Below are positions 48,639 through 60,217 of a stretch of 64,000 nucleotides of DNA, in pieces. The stretch is from Micromonospora kangleipakensis (GTDB lineage Bacteria; Actinomycetota; Actinomycetes; Mycobacteriales; Micromonosporaceae), in the NCBI RefSeq assembly GCF_004217615.1, contig NZ_SHLD01000001.1, forward strand, positions 5,952,001 through 6,016,000, given 5' to 3'. Every line of letters starts with the position of its first letter. Within the stretch, counting starts at the first letter, position 1. The translations under genes were made by a program, and so were the position numbers. The notes beneath the pieces were generated by a model. The model had not been told where the DNA came from, did not search any database, and was given only the letters and a program-made list of their open reading frames with translations.

Positions 48639-49409
48639 ATGAGTGAGGCGAGTGTCGCCGTACACGCCGACGCCGACCTGCTGGCGCAGGCGGTGGCGGC
48701 CCGGTTGGTGGTGAAGCTGCTGGACGCGCAGGCGGACCGGGGCCAGGCGTCGGTGGTGCTGACCGGCGGGCGGATCGCCGCGGCGGTGTACCGGGCGGTG
48801 GCGGCGCTGCCGGCCCGGGACGCCGTCGACTGGTCCCGGGTCGACGTCTGGTGGGGCGACGAGCGGTTCCTGCCGGCCGGTGACCCGGAGCGTAACGAGA
48901 CCCAGGCCCGGGCGGCGCTGCTGGACGTGGTGCCGCTGGATCCGGCCCGGATCCACCCGATGCCGCCCTCCGACGGGCCGGCGGGCAACGACCCGGAGGC
49001 GGCCGCCGCGCGGTACGCCGAGGAGCTGGCCCGGGCGGCCCGGCCGGGGCACGCCCCGCTCCCCCACTTCGACGTGCTGATGCTCGGCGTCGGGGAGGAC
49101 GGGCACGTGGCCTCGGTCTTCCCGGAGCACCCGGTGCACCACGACAACCGGCCGGTCAGCGCGGTCCGGGGCAGCCCGAAGCCACCGCCGGTGCGGACCA
49201 CCCTCACCCTGCCCACGATCAACACCGCCGAAGAGGTCTGGCTGGTCGCCAGCGGGGCCGACAAGGCCCGGGCGGTGGGCATGGCGCTGGCCGGGGCGGG
49301 GCCGGTGCAGCTGCCCGCGGCCGGCGTGCACGGCGTCGGTCGTACCCTCTGGTTGCTGGACCGGGCGGCGGCGGCCGAGGTGCCGCCCCGGCTGCGCAGC
49401 CTGCGCTGA
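48639..49409 (+). CDS. pgl: 6-phosphogluconolactonase
   Basis: This 256-residue DevB-type lactonase hydrolyses the Zwf product. Landmarks are SVVLTGGRIAAAVY (phosphate site), VDVWWGDERFLPAGDPERNE and DVLMLGVGEDGHVASVFPEH. The gene for 6-phosphogluconate dehydrogenase is not in this window. It is last in the operon, followed by a hairpin. Confidence 0.94.
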   Translation: MSEASVAVHADADLLAQAVAARLVVKLLDAQADRGQASVVLTGGRIAAAVYRAVAALPARDAVDWSRVDVWWGDERFLPAGDPERNETQARAALLDVVPLDPARIHPMPPSDGPAGNDPEAAAARYAEELARAARPGHAPLPHFDVLMLGVGEDGHVASVFPEHPVHHDNRPVSAVRGSPKPPPVRTTLTLPTINTAEEVWLVASGADKARAVGMALAGAGPVQLPAAGVHGVGRTLWLLDRAAAAEVPPRLRSLR

Positions 49410-49419
49410 CCGGACAGCG

Positions 49420-49446
49420 AGCCCCGGTTCCGCCGGGACCGGGGCT
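49420..49446. terminator. Terminator between pgl and rbpA
   Basis: Arms 49420-49431 and 49435-49446 pair over 12 bases with one wobble around a GCC loop, between two convergent stops. Confidence 0.8.
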
Positions 49447-49454
49447 GCCGCTGC

Positions 49455-49799
49455 TCAGGCGCCGGCGCGGCGTTGGCGCAGCGCGGCCAGGGCCTCGGCG
49501 AGGATCGCCTCGCCCTGCTCGGGGGTGCGCCGCTCCTTCACGTACGCCAGGTGCGACTTGTACGGCTCGGTGCGGGCCCGACCGGGCGGGTTCTGCGCGT
49601 CCGGTCCGGCCGGCTGGCCGCAGCGCGGGCAGTCCCAGACCGGCGGCGCCACCGCCTCGGCGGCGAGCAGGATCTCGACCCGGTGGTCGTTGCGGCACCA
49701 GTAGGCGACCGGCCGGCGCGGGGCCGGTGCGGACCGCCCGGTCGGCCGTTCGGGGGTGGATCCGACCCGGGCGCCACGGATGACGTTGCCACTCGGCAC
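49455..49799 (-). CDS. rbpA: RNA polymerase-binding protein RbpA
   Basis: This 114-residue RbpA is an actinobacterial transcription activator that binds RNA polymerase and the main sigma factor. The N-terminal tail (NVIRGARVGS), the zinc-ribbon-like core with CRNDHRVEILL and WDCPRCGQPAG, and the C-terminal sigma-binding helix (YVKERRTPEQGEAILAEALAALRQRR) are all present. The start GTG 49799 follows AGGAG. Confidence 0.92.
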   Translation of the reverse strand: MPSGNVIRGARVGSTPERPTGRSAPAPRRPVAYWCRNDHRVEILLAAEAVAPPVWDCPRCGQPAGPDAQNPPGRARTEPYKSHLAYVKERRTPEQGEAILAEALAALRQRRAGA

Positions 49800-49875
49800 G
49801 GCTGCTCGCTCCTGTCGTCGTCGTGGGGACCGCCGCTCGGGTGGACGGCGGCGACGCGGTGCGGCGGACAAAGAA

Positions 49876-49909
49876 CTGCGCGCGGCCCGTCGTGACGGAC
49901 CGCGCGCAG
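49876..49909. terminator. secG terminator
   Basis: CTGCGCGCGG at 49876 pairs with its complement ending at 49909, and the inner CCGTC/GACGG extends the stem after one mismatch. It lies 23 bases past the secG stop on the minus strand. Confidence 0.8.
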
Positions 49910-49932
49910 ATTGTACGACCAGACGAGCTCGC

Positions 49933-50193
49933 TCAGGACCCGCTGCTCATCTGCAGCCGCAGCCAGAGGCCGATCCCGACGATGCACGCGAACCAGACGA
50001 TCCCCACCAGAACGGTGTAGCGGTCGAGGTTCTTCTCGGCCACCGAGGAGCCGGCCAGGCTGGAGCTGACGCCGCCGCCGAACATGCTCGACAACCCGCC
50101 GCCCTTACCTCGGTGCAGCAGGATCAGCAGGGTGAGCAGGATGCTCGTGATGATCAACAACACGATCAACGTGTACGCGAACGCGATCGGCAT
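49933..50193 (-). CDS. secG: SecG translocase subunit
   Basis: This 86-residue protein has two membrane helices (LIVLLIITSILLTLLILL and YTVLVGIVWFACIVGIGLWL) and the loop GKGGGLSSMFGGG that is diagnostic for SecG. It assists the SecYE channel. Starting at ATG 50193, it lies downstream of tpiA by 95 bases, the usual actinobacterial order. Confidence 0.95.
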   Translation of the reverse strand: MPIAFAYTLIVLLIITSILLTLLILLHRGKGGGLSSMFGGGVSSSLAGSSVAEKNLDRYTVLVGIVWFACIVGIGLWLRLQMSSGS

Positions 50194-50288
50194 GGCTGGG
50201 GTCAGTCCTCTCGTAGCGATCATCTGCCCGGGCAGGTCGGGCACGCGGCACCGGCCGGCGGACGGGCGGAGTCAAGAATAGCGAGCCG

Positions 50289-51079
50289 TCAGCGGGCGAT
50301 GTGCTCCGGGAACCGGCAGATCTGCGCGAATTCCTCGGCGTCCAGGCTCGCCCCGCCCACCAGGGCCCCGTCCACGTCCGGCTGGGCCATGATCGCGGCG
50401 ACGTTCGACGCCTTGACCGACCCGCCGTAGAGGATACGGACCTGCTGCGCGGTGCCCTCGTCGAAGGTCTGCACCAGGCGCTTGCGGACCTCGCCGCAGA
50501 CCTCCTGGGCGTCCTCCGGCGTGGCCGTCTTGCCCGTGCCGATCGCCCAGACCGGCTCGTACGCGACGACGACCTTGGTGACCTGCTCCGCGGTCAGCCC
50601 CTTCAGCGCGGCGTCGAGCTGGTCGCAGCAGTGCGGCACGTGCTTGAGCTGCTCCCGGATCTCCAGGCCCTCGCCGATGCAGAGGATCGGGGTGAGCCCG
50701 TTGGCCAGCGCCGCCGCCACCTTCGCGTTGACGACGGCGTCGTCCTCGTAGTGGTGGGCCCGCCGCTCGGAGTGCCCGACCACCACGTACGTGCAGCCCA
50801 GCTTGGCCAGCATCGGCCCCGAGATCTCCCCGGTGTACGCCCCGGACTGGTACGGCGACAGGTCCTGCGCGCCGTAGCCGATCAGCAGCTTGTCGCCGTC
50901 CACCGCGGTCTGCACGGTCCGCAGGTCGGTGAAGGGCGGCAGGACCACCGTCTCCACGTCGGTGAGCTGCTTCTCGGTCAGGCTCGCGGCCAGCTTCTGC
51001 ACCAGCAGGTTGGCCTCGAGGTGGTTCAGGTTCATTTTCCAGTTGCCGGCCATCAGCGGCCGGCGGGTGACGCCCGCCA

Positions 51080-51080
<1 letters not shown>
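50289..51080 (-). CDS. tpiA: Triosephosphate isomerase
   Basis: This 263-residue TIM barrel has the N-terminal GNWKMNLN (Lys), the catalytic His in VVVGHSERR, the catalytic Glu in [11 protein letters not shown] and the phosphate loop [11 protein letters not shown]. The start overlaps the pgk stop as TGATG, so the two are translationally coupled. Confidence 0.97.
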
Positions 51081-53496
<2,416 letters not shown>

Positions 53497-53567
53497 TTAT
53501 CCGAGCGTGCGGCGTCGCGCTGCGCCGGGTGGTGATCCCGCTCGCATCATGCCGCCCCACCGTCCTA

Positions 53568-54548
53568 TCAGACCACGAGCATGTCGGGCGTGACGGCCGC
53601 TTCCGTATCCGGGATGCCCAGGTCGCGCGCCCGCTTGTCGGCCAGCGCCAGCAGCCGGCGGATCCGCCCGGCGATGGCGTCCTTGGTCAGCGGCGGGTCG
53701 GCGAGCGCGCCCAGCTCCTCCAGCGAGGCCTGCCGGTGCTCCAGCCGCAGCTGACCGGCCGAGGTCAGGTGGTTGGGCGCGTCGTCGGCGAGGATCTCCA
53801 GCGCGCGGGTCACCCGGGCGGCCGCGGCGACCGCGGCGCGGGCGGACCGGCGCAGGTTGGCATCGTCGAAGTTGGCCAGCCGGTTCGCGGTCGCCCGGAC
53901 CTCCCGGCGCACCCGCCGCTCCTCCCAGGCCAGCACGCTCGAGTGGGCGCCGATCCGGGTGAGCAGCGCGGCGATCGCGTCGCCGTCCTTGACCACCACC
54001 CGGTCCACCTGGCGCACCTCGCGGTTCTTGGCCACGATGCCGATCCGGCGGGCGGCGCCGACCAGCGCCAGCGCCGACTCCGGGCCGGGGCAGGTGATCT
54101 CCAGGGCGCTGGAACGGCCCGGCTCGGTCAGCGAGCCGTGCGCCATGAACGCGCCCCGCCAGGCGGAGACCGCGCAGCAGACGTTCGCGGCGACCACGTG
54201 CGGCGGCAGGCCGCGCACCGGACGACCGCGCACGTCCAGCAGCCCGGTCTGCCGGGCCAGGGCCTCGCCGTCCTTCACCACCCGGACGATGAAGTGGCTG
54301 CCCTTGCGCAGCCCACCGGAGGCGAGCACGTGGATCTCGCTCGGGTAGCCGTAGACCTCGGCGATCTCCCGCCGGAGCCGCCGGGCCACCGCGCCGGTGT
54401 CCAGCTCGGCCTCCACCACCACGCGACCCGACACGATGTGCAGCCCGCCGGCGAAGCGCAGCAGGGCGGCCATCTCCGCCCGCCGGCAGCAGGGCTTGGG
54501 CACGTCGACCCGACTCAGCTCGTCCTTGACCGAAGCCGTCATCGCCAT
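53568..54548 (-). CDS. whiA: WhiA sporulation/division regulator
   Basis: This 326-residue WhiA is a LAGLIDADG-related DNA-binding protein that works with WhiB to switch on division genes in sporulating actinomycetes. Readable conserved parts are [33 protein letters not shown] and the C-terminal HTH region [29 protein letters not shown] 54548 ([13 protein letters not shown]) is chosen over ATG 54542 because GAGGGGG precedes it at the right distance. Confidence 0.96.
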   Translation of the reverse strand: MAMTASVKDELSRVDVPKPCCRRAEMAALLRFAGGLHIVSGRVVVEAELDTGAVARRLRREIAEVYGYPSEIHVLASGGLRKGSHFIVRVVKDGEALARQTGLLDVRGRPVRGLPPHVVAANVCCAVSAWRGAFMAHGSLTEPGRSSALEITCPGPESALALVGAARRIGIVAKNREVRQVDRVVVKDGDAIAALLTRIGAHSSVLAWEERRVRREVRATANRLANFDDANLRRSARAAVAAAARVTRALEILADDAPNHLTSAGQLRLEHRQASLEELGALADPPLTKDAIAGRIRRLLALADKRARDLGIPDTEAAVTPDMLVV

Positions 54549-54602
54549 AGTGCGCCCCCTCACGGACCGGTACCGGCGTGTCGCCGGTGATTACGTACGT
54601 GC

Positions 54603-55598
54603 TTAACGATCGGCGCCCAGGACAGGCACCAGCGCGGCGCCCAGGGCGGCCGGATCATGCCGGGGCGTGCCGTCGGTGACGGCGACGGGCGCGAGGAACA
54701 GCCGGGCACCCAGCGATTCTGCCGCACGTTCGACCGCTTCAGGATCACCCACCGCCCTGGAGTCGGCCAGCACCACGTCCACCTTCAACTCGGACAGATA
54801 GCGGTGCAGGGTGGCCAGATGGTCGGCCAGGGAGAGACCCAGGGTCTCCTTCTCGGCCACCAGGTTGAGGGTGACCAGCCGCCGGGCCGGACTCGACACG
54901 ATCGCGTCGGCCAGCCCCGGCACCAGCAGGTGCGGCAGCACGCTGGTGTACCAGCTGCCCGGCCCGAAGATCAGCCAGTCGGCCTCGGAGACCGCGGCCA
55001 CCGCCTCCGCGCAGGCGGCCGGCGCCGCCGGGGTGAGCCGGAGCGACTCGACCCGGCCGCTGGTGACCGCGACCTGGTGCTGGCCGCGCACGGTGCGTAC
55101 CTCGTCGGGGTGGGCGGCGTCGGCGCCGCGCACCCGGGCCTCGATGCCCACCGGCTGGCGGGACATCGGCAGCACCCGGCCGACGGCGCCGAGCATGGCG
55201 CCGGCGTGGTCGAGCGCGGCGACCGGGTCGCCGAGCAGCTCCATCAGGCCGCAGAGGACCAGGTTGCCGACCGCGTGCCCGGCCAGCGCGTCTGTGGCGG
55301 CGGCCGGTCCCCCGGCATCCGCCGCGACGGCCGCGGCGGCGAAGCGGTGCTGGAAGAGACCGGCGCTGCGCCGGGTGGCCGGGTGGTCGCCGGCCAGCGC
55401 GACGAGCGCCTGCCGCAGGTCGCCCGGGGGCAGCCCACCGCGCTCGGCGCGCAGCCGGCCGCTGGAGCCGCCGTCGTCGCCGACCGTGACCACCGCGGTG
55501 ATGTCCAGGTCCAACTCCGGTACGCAGTGCCGCAGCGCCCGCAGGGACGCCGACAGGCCGTGCCCGCCGCCGAAGGCGACCACCTTCCGGACGGTCAT
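54603..55598 (-). CDS. yvcK: YvcK/CofD-like gluconeogenesis factor
   Basis: This 331-residue protein of the CofD-like fold binds UDP-sugars in Bacillus and helps cell-wall supply under gluconeogenic growth. It has FGGGHGLSASLRALR at the N terminus, TVGDDGGSSGRLR, and GPGSWYTSVLPHLLVPG late. It overlaps rapZ by four bases and precedes whiA, the common actinobacterial order. Confidence 0.93.
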   Translation of the reverse strand: MTVRKVVAFGGGHGLSASLRALRHCVPELDLDITAVVTVGDDGGSSGRLRAERGGLPPGDLRQALVALAGDHPATRRSAGLFQHRFAAAAVAADAGGPAAATDALAGHAVGNLVLCGLMELLGDPVAALDHAGAMLGAVGRVLPMSRQPVGIEARVRGADAAHPDEVRTVRGQHQVAVTSGRVESLRLTPAAPAACAEAVAAVSEADWLIFGPGSWYTSVLPHLLVPGLADAIVSSPARRLVTLNLVAEKETLGLSLADHLATLHRYLSELKVDVVLADSRAVGDPEAVERAAESLGARLFLAPVAVTDGTPRHDPAALGAALVPVLGADR

Positions 55599-56542
55599 TC
55601 CCGCCCCAGGTCCCGGTGCTGGGCGTTGGCGGCGATGCCGGACTGGCGCAGCCGGGCGGCCAGCTCCTCGGCGATGGCGACGCTGCGGTGCTTGCCGCCG
55701 GTGCACCCGACGGCGACGGTCAGGTAGCGCTTGCCCTCCCGCTCGAACCCGGCGGTGGTGGCGTTGACCAGGTCGGCGTACCCGGCCACGAAGGCGTCCG
55801 CCCCCTCCTGGCCCAGCACGTACGAACTGACCGCCTCCTCACGCCCGCTGTGCTCCCGCAACTCCGGCACCCAGTACGGGTTCGGCAGGAACCGGGCGTC
55901 CATCACGAAGTCGGCGTCGGGCGGCAGCCCGTACTTGAAGCCGAAGGAGAGGACGGTGATCCGCAGCCGGCGGGCGTCCTCGCCGCCGAAGAGCTCCTCG
56001 ACCCGCCGCCGGAGCTGGTTGACGTTGAGGTGGCTGGTGTCGATGATCACGTCGGCCTGGTCGCGGGCTTCCTCCAGCAGGGCGCGCTCGACGGCGATGC
56101 CGTCGGCCAACCGCCCCTCACCCTGCAACGGGTGCGAGCGCCGGACACTCTCGAACCGGCGGATCAGCACCTCGTCGTCGGCGTCGACGAAGACCACCCG
56201 CGGCGAGAAGCCGCGGTCCTTGAGCTCCCGGATCGCCCCGGCCAGGTCGGTGGAGAAGGCGCGCGAGCGGACGTCCAGCACCATCGCGGTACGCCGGGCG
56301 GCGCCGCCGGCCTTGAACGCCAGCTCTGCCATGTCCAACATCAACGCCTGGGGCAGGTTGTCGACCACGTAGTAGCCGACGTTCTCCAGCGCCCGGGCCA
56401 CCGTGCTCCGCCCACCGCCGGAGAGGCCGGTCACCACGACCAGGCTGGTGTCCGCCTCGGTCGGCGCCGGCTGCCCGACCACCGGTTCCGCCCTCTCAGT
56501 CTCGGCCGGCACCAGGTCCGCCGTCGTCCGCGCCTCGCTCAC
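55595..56542 (-). CDS. rapZ: RapZ/YvcJ nucleotide-binding protein
   Basis: This 315-residue RapZ-family protein has the Walker A segment VTGLSGGGRSTVARAL, where the usual GKS is GRS; Arg here is common in actinobacterial copies as I recall. The C-terminal domain has FGFKYGLPPDADFVMDARFLPNPYW and GCTGGKHRSVAIAE, the conserved RNA-binding/metabolite region. The enteric role (GlmZ RNA) may not apply. The start is GTG 56542. Confidence 0.94.
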   Translation of the reverse strand: MSEARTTADLVPAETERAEPVVGQPAPTEADTSLVVVTGLSGGGRSTVARALENVGYYVVDNLPQALMLDMAELAFKAGGAARRTAMVLDVRSRAFSTDLAGAIRELKDRGFSPRVVFVDADDEVLIRRFESVRRSHPLQGEGRLADGIAVERALLEEARDQADVIIDTSHLNVNQLRRRVEELFGGEDARRLRITVLSFGFKYGLPPDADFVMDARFLPNPYWVPELREHSGREEAVSSYVLGQEGADAFVAGYADLVNATTAGFEREGKRYLTVAVGCTGGKHRSVAIAEELAARLRQSGIAANAQHRDLGRE

Positions 56543-56774
56543 CCACTACCCCCAAGCCGTGGCGCCGCGGCCCGGTCGGCCGCGCGTGGTCAATCAGCGA
56601 CTCTAACGGCTGGGACCCCGCCCGGGATTCCACGGGGTGACGACCGGAACACCGGCTTGTCCGGTTCCGGCCCGAAAGCCGGCGGAGGCCGGGGACCGCC
56701 CGCGCGTCGCTCCCCCGGCCGGCGCGCGGCTCGGCGTCGGCCGGCGTGTCGGGGGACGCTCGTAGACTGCCCGG

Positions 56775-58640
56775 ATGGTCTCCCCCACCGATCTGCGGAC
56801 CGAGGACGCCCTGCGGGTGCTCAACCGGGTGTTCGGTTACGACGCCTTCCGCGGCTTCCAGCACGAGGTCGTCGACCACGTGGTGGCCGGCGGCGACGCG
56901 CTGGTGCTGATGCCGACCGGTGGCGGCAAGTCGCTCTGCTACCAGATCCCCGCGCTGGTCCGCGCCGGCGTCGCGGTCGTCGTGTCGCCGCTGATCGCCC
57001 TCATGCAGGACCAGGTGGACGCGCTCACCGCGGTCGGCGTGCGGGCCGGCTTCCTCAACTCGACGCAGGACCTGGCCGAGCGGCGGCGGGTGGAGGCGGC
57101 CTTCCTCGCCGGCGAGCTGGACCTGCTCTACCTCGCCCCGGAGGGGCTGGCCGTCCGATCCACCCTCCAGCTGCTGGAACGCGGCACCATCGCGCTCTTC
57201 GCGATCGACGAGGCGCACTGCGTGTCCCAGTGGGGGCACGACTTCCGTCCCGACTACCTCAACCTCTCGATGCTGCACGAGCGGTGGCCGGGGGTGCCGC
57301 GGATCGCGCTGACCGCCACCGCCACCAGCGCCACCCGGGCCGAGATCGCCACCCGGCTCCGGCTCACCGACGCCCGGCACTTCGTGGCCAGCTTCGACCG
57401 GCCCAACATCCAGTACCGGATCGTGCCGAAGCGGGAGCCGCGCAAGCAGCTGCTGAGCCTGCTCCGCGACGAGCACCCGGGCGACGCCGGCATCGTCTAC
57501 TGCCTCTCCCGCGCCTCCGTGGATAAGACGGCCGAGTTCCTGGTGCAGAACGGCATCCCCGCGCTGCCGTACCACGCGGGCCTGGACGCGGCGACCCGCG
57601 CCGCCAACCAGCAGCGCTTCCTCCGCGAGGACGGCCTGGTCATGGTGGCCACGATCGCCTTCGGGATGGGCATCGACAAGCCGGACGTCCGCTTCGTCGC
57701 CCACCTCGACCTGCCGAAGTCCGTCGAGGGCTACTACCAGGAGACCGGCCGCGCCGGCCGGGACGGCCTGCCGTCCACGGCCTGGCTGGCGTACGGGCTC
57801 CAGGACGTGGTCCAGCAGCGGAAGATGATCGAGACGTCCGAGGGCGACCTCGCGCACCGCCGCAACCTCGCCGCCCACCTGGACGCGATGCTCGCGCTCT
57901 GCGAGACGGTCCGGTGCCGGCGGGTCCAGCTCCTCGAATACTTCGGCGAGACGGCGACGGCGACGGCGGCCTGCGGCAACTGCGACACCTGCCTCAACCC
58001 GCCGGAGTCGTGGGACGGCACCGTCGCCGCGCAGAAGCTGCTCTCCACCGTCTTCCGGCTGGACCGGGAGCGCAACCAGCGGTTCGGCGCCGGGCACTGC
58101 GTCGACATCCTGCTCGGCAAGCAGACCGACAAGATCACCCAGTACGGTCACGACTCGCTGACCGTCTTCGGCATCGGCACCGAGCTGCGCGAGGCCGAGT
58201 GGCGGGGCGTGGTCCGGCAACTGCTCGCCGAGGGCCTGCTCGCCGTCGAGGGCGACTACGGCACCCTGGCGCTGACCGAGGCGAGCGCCGAGGTGCTGGG
58301 CCGCCGGCGCACCGTGACCATGCGCCGCGAGCCGGAGAAGCCGGCGTCCAGCCGGTCGGCGAAGCCACGCGGCGCGGCCACCGTGGTCGCCGATCTGGAC
58401 CCGGCCGCCGGGTCGATCTTCGAGCGGCTGCGCGCGTGGCGGGCGGCCACCGCGAAGGAGCAGGGCGTGCCCGCCTACGTGATCTTCCACGACGCCACCC
58501 TGCGGCAGATCGCCACCGACGCGCCGGCCTCGCTGGCCGGGCTGTCCCGGATCAACGGCGTCGGCGAGAACAAGCTGGCGAAGTACGGCGAGCAGCTCCT
58601 CGCCGTGCTCGCCGACGCACCGGCTGACGGGCCCGGGTAG
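56775..58640 (+). CDS. recQ: RecQ DNA helicase
   Basis: This 621-residue 3'-5' helicase has motif [26 protein letters not shown], motif [16 protein letters not shown] and [11 protein letters not shown] zinc-binding RQC region with Cys in CETVRCRR and CGNCDTC follows, then a winged helix ([17 protein letters not shown]) and a C-terminal HRDC domain ([16 protein letters not shown]). It lies alone on the plus strand between rapZ and a converging protease gene. Confidence 0.96.
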   Translation: MVSPTDLRTEDALRVLNRVFGYDAFRGFQHEVVDHVVAGGDALVLMPTGGGKSLCYQIPALVRAGVAVVVSPLIALMQDQVDALTAVGVRAGFLNSTQDLAERRRVEAAFLAGELDLLYLAPEGLAVRSTLQLLERGTIALFAIDEAHCVSQWGHDFRPDYLNLSMLHERWPGVPRIALTATATSATRAEIATRLRLTDARHFVASFDRPNIQYRIVPKREPRKQLLSLLRDEHPGDAGIVYCLSRASVDKTAEFLVQNGIPALPYHAGLDAATRAANQQRFLREDGLVMVATIAFGMGIDKPDVRFVAHLDLPKSVEGYYQETGRAGRDGLPSTAWLAYGLQDVVQQRKMIETSEGDLAHRRNLAAHLDAMLALCETVRCRRVQLLEYFGETATATAACGNCDTCLNPPESWDGTVAAQKLLSTVFRLDRERNQRFGAGHCVDILLGKQTDKITQYGHDSLTVFGIGTELREAEWRGVVRQLLAEGLLAVEGDYGTLALTEASAEVLGRRRTVTMRREPEKPASSRSAKPRGAATVVADLDPAAGSIFERLRAWRAATAKEQGVPAYVIFHDATLRQIATDAPASLAGLSRINGVGENKLAKYGEQLLAVLADAPADGPG

Positions 58641-58648
58641 AGACGACG

Positions 58649-58681
58649 AAAGGGCCGGCCCCGGGTGGGGGTCGGCCCTTT
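58649..58681. terminator. Bidirectional terminator after recQ
   Basis: AAAGGGCCG and its complement form the base of a stem (58649-58681) extended by a wobble and CCCC/GGGG. It sits between two converging stops. Confidence 0.85.
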
Positions 58682-58700
58682 CGCGTGTGGTGCTGGTGGG

Positions 58701-59354
58701 TCAGGAGGCGGTGTAGCCGCGGGTGGCGATCCAGTCGGCGAGGTTGTCGACGCTCATCCGGTAGGAGGCCATGTTCGGGTCGGCCGAGTCGGCGATCGTC
58801 ACGGTGTGGCCGCCGTCGCGGTAGCCCACGACGCTGATGTAGTGGCCGCCCTCGAAGGAGTGGGTGTTGCCGTCGGTGTCGACGGCGGTGCCGGCGATGT
58901 TGGCGACCACGGCCCGGCCGTTGTCCACGGTGTGGACGATGTCGGCGCGCAGGGTGTCGGTCTGCTTGTCGTCGGCCTTGGCGTCGCGGATTTCGACGCT
59001 GTGGTAGACGTCCTTACCGGTTTCCTTGTTCAGGACCGGGGTGATGTCGTTGACGCTGTTGGTGCCGGCCTCGGTGGTGCCCATCTCCTTGGCCATGGCG
59101 TCGACGTCGATGGCCTTGCCCTGCACGGACAGGGCGTTGCGGGTCGCGGCGGGGCCGCAGTAGTAGAAGTTCGGCTGCGCCTCGTAGCGGACGTTGAGTT
59201 CCCGCTCACCGCCGTGCTTACGGTCGGTCTGCACCTGCGCGGCGGGCTTGGCCTCGGCGGCGTGGGCGGCGATCGCGGGGCCGGCGATGCCACCGGCGGT
59301 GGCGGCGAGGCCGGCAGCGGTCAGGGCGGTCTTACGGATCAGATCGGTACGCAT
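58701..59354 (-). CDS. Secreted C39-like cysteine peptidase
   Basis: This 217-residue protein has a signal peptide (RKTALTAAGLAATAGGIAGPAIAAHAAEA, cleaved about residue 31-35). The mature part has the papain-like active site: Q60 and C66 (QPNFYYCGPAA), H171 (GGHYISVVGY) and D189/D192 (TIADSADPN). It fits the C39-like peptidase group of exported actinomycete proteins; it has no ABC transporter domain, so it is not a bacteriocin exporter. The start ATG 59354 follows AGAGGAG. The 0.86 kb upstream is unusually repeat-rich. Confidence 0.85.
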   Translation of the reverse strand: MRTDLIRKTALTAAGLAATAGGIAGPAIAAHAAEAKPAAQVQTDRKHGGERELNVRYEAQPNFYYCGPAATRNALSVQGKAIDVDAMAKEMGTTEAGTNSVNDITPVLNKETGKDVYHSVEIRDAKADDKQTDTLRADIVHTVDNGRAVVANIAGTAVDTDGNTHSFEGGHYISVVGYRDGGHTVTIADSADPNMASYRMSVDNLADWIATRGYTAS

Positions 59355-60217
59355 GATGGCGTGCTCCTCTGCTCGGGGGTACACGACACACCGCAGGGGG
59401 GTGCGGTGGTGTCGCGTGAAAAAGGGGGGGAAAGTCTTGGGGGATCTGCCCGGCGGCTGGGCCTGCTCGGGTGTCCCGGGGATGTAACCACCCGGGCCGG
59501 CGACGCATTCCACCAGGCTCACGGGCTTCCCGGGCCGCGGGGGCCGGGGTTCCAGGGGGATGTAACCGTCCCGGCCGGCCGGGTGTTCCCACGGCCGCGG
59601 CTCCGGGCTCTACCACCCGCGGGTCCCGCGGTGGTATGCCATGTTCAACGCCCCGGCCCCGGCCGCCATTCCACCGCCGGGGTGGCCCCGACCACCGGAC
59701 ACCCCACCACGAACCGGACACCCCACCCACCCGGGCGCACCCCGACCCGGACACCCGACCCCACGCGATATGAATCCGCCGACAGCCACCCAGCGCTCTC
59801 TCTCGGGAGAGGAACGGCCATCCGGCGTGACGAGGGCATTCTTTCCCTGTCGCCGTCCGGATCCCGGTCGGAGGCGCCGACGAGGCGGGCGATACCTCGG
59901 GGCGGATGCCGCCATGTCCGGTTCGCCCCGGCCAAAACCACGCCGTCCCGCGCCCCACGCCCCCCCCACGCCCGCACCTCGACCCCGCGCCTCCCGCCGA
60001 GCTACCGACGGTCACCCTCGTTCTGCCGGCCAACCATCCGACCGCTCCCTTTGCTCTGCTTCACCATGGGCAACAGGCACGACCGGTAACTGTTGCGTCC
60101 GCTGAAGCAGAGCCAAGGGCGGGCGAGAAGTAACCCCGCTCGGGGCGCCCGAGTCGAAAAAGCCTGGTCAGAAGCCTGCGACGAACCGGGAACGCGACGT
60201 GGTCGGCAGGGAGCCCG
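59355..60217. other. Repeat-rich intergenic region, 863 bp
   Basis: I see no convincing gene. Two related copies of GGGGATGTAACC plus a following CCCGGCCGGC-type block lie at 59478 and 59556. A near-perfect hairpin (ACCACC...GGTGGT) lies at 59612-59635. A C-rich tract with several CGGACACCC repeats covers about 59695-59765. The region serves as the long leader or promoter of the C39-like gene and the space after uvrC. Confidence 0.55.

Noticed and set aside
55595..56542. Defective Walker A in RapZ (GRS for GKS)
   Set aside because: The Arg form is, to my knowledge, usual in actinobacterial RapZ, so it is not evidence of decay.
59355..59560. Possible cyclic-di-AMP (ydaO-type) riboswitch before the C39-like gene
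   Set aside because: Such switches precede some actinobacterial wall hydrolases, but I could not find the conserved core or its pseudoknot.
59645..59977. Small proteins in the region upstream of the C39-like gene
   Set aside because: Frames of 60-120 codons exist on both strands but have repetitive Pro/Arg/Gly composition, no ribosome site and overlap DNA repeats.
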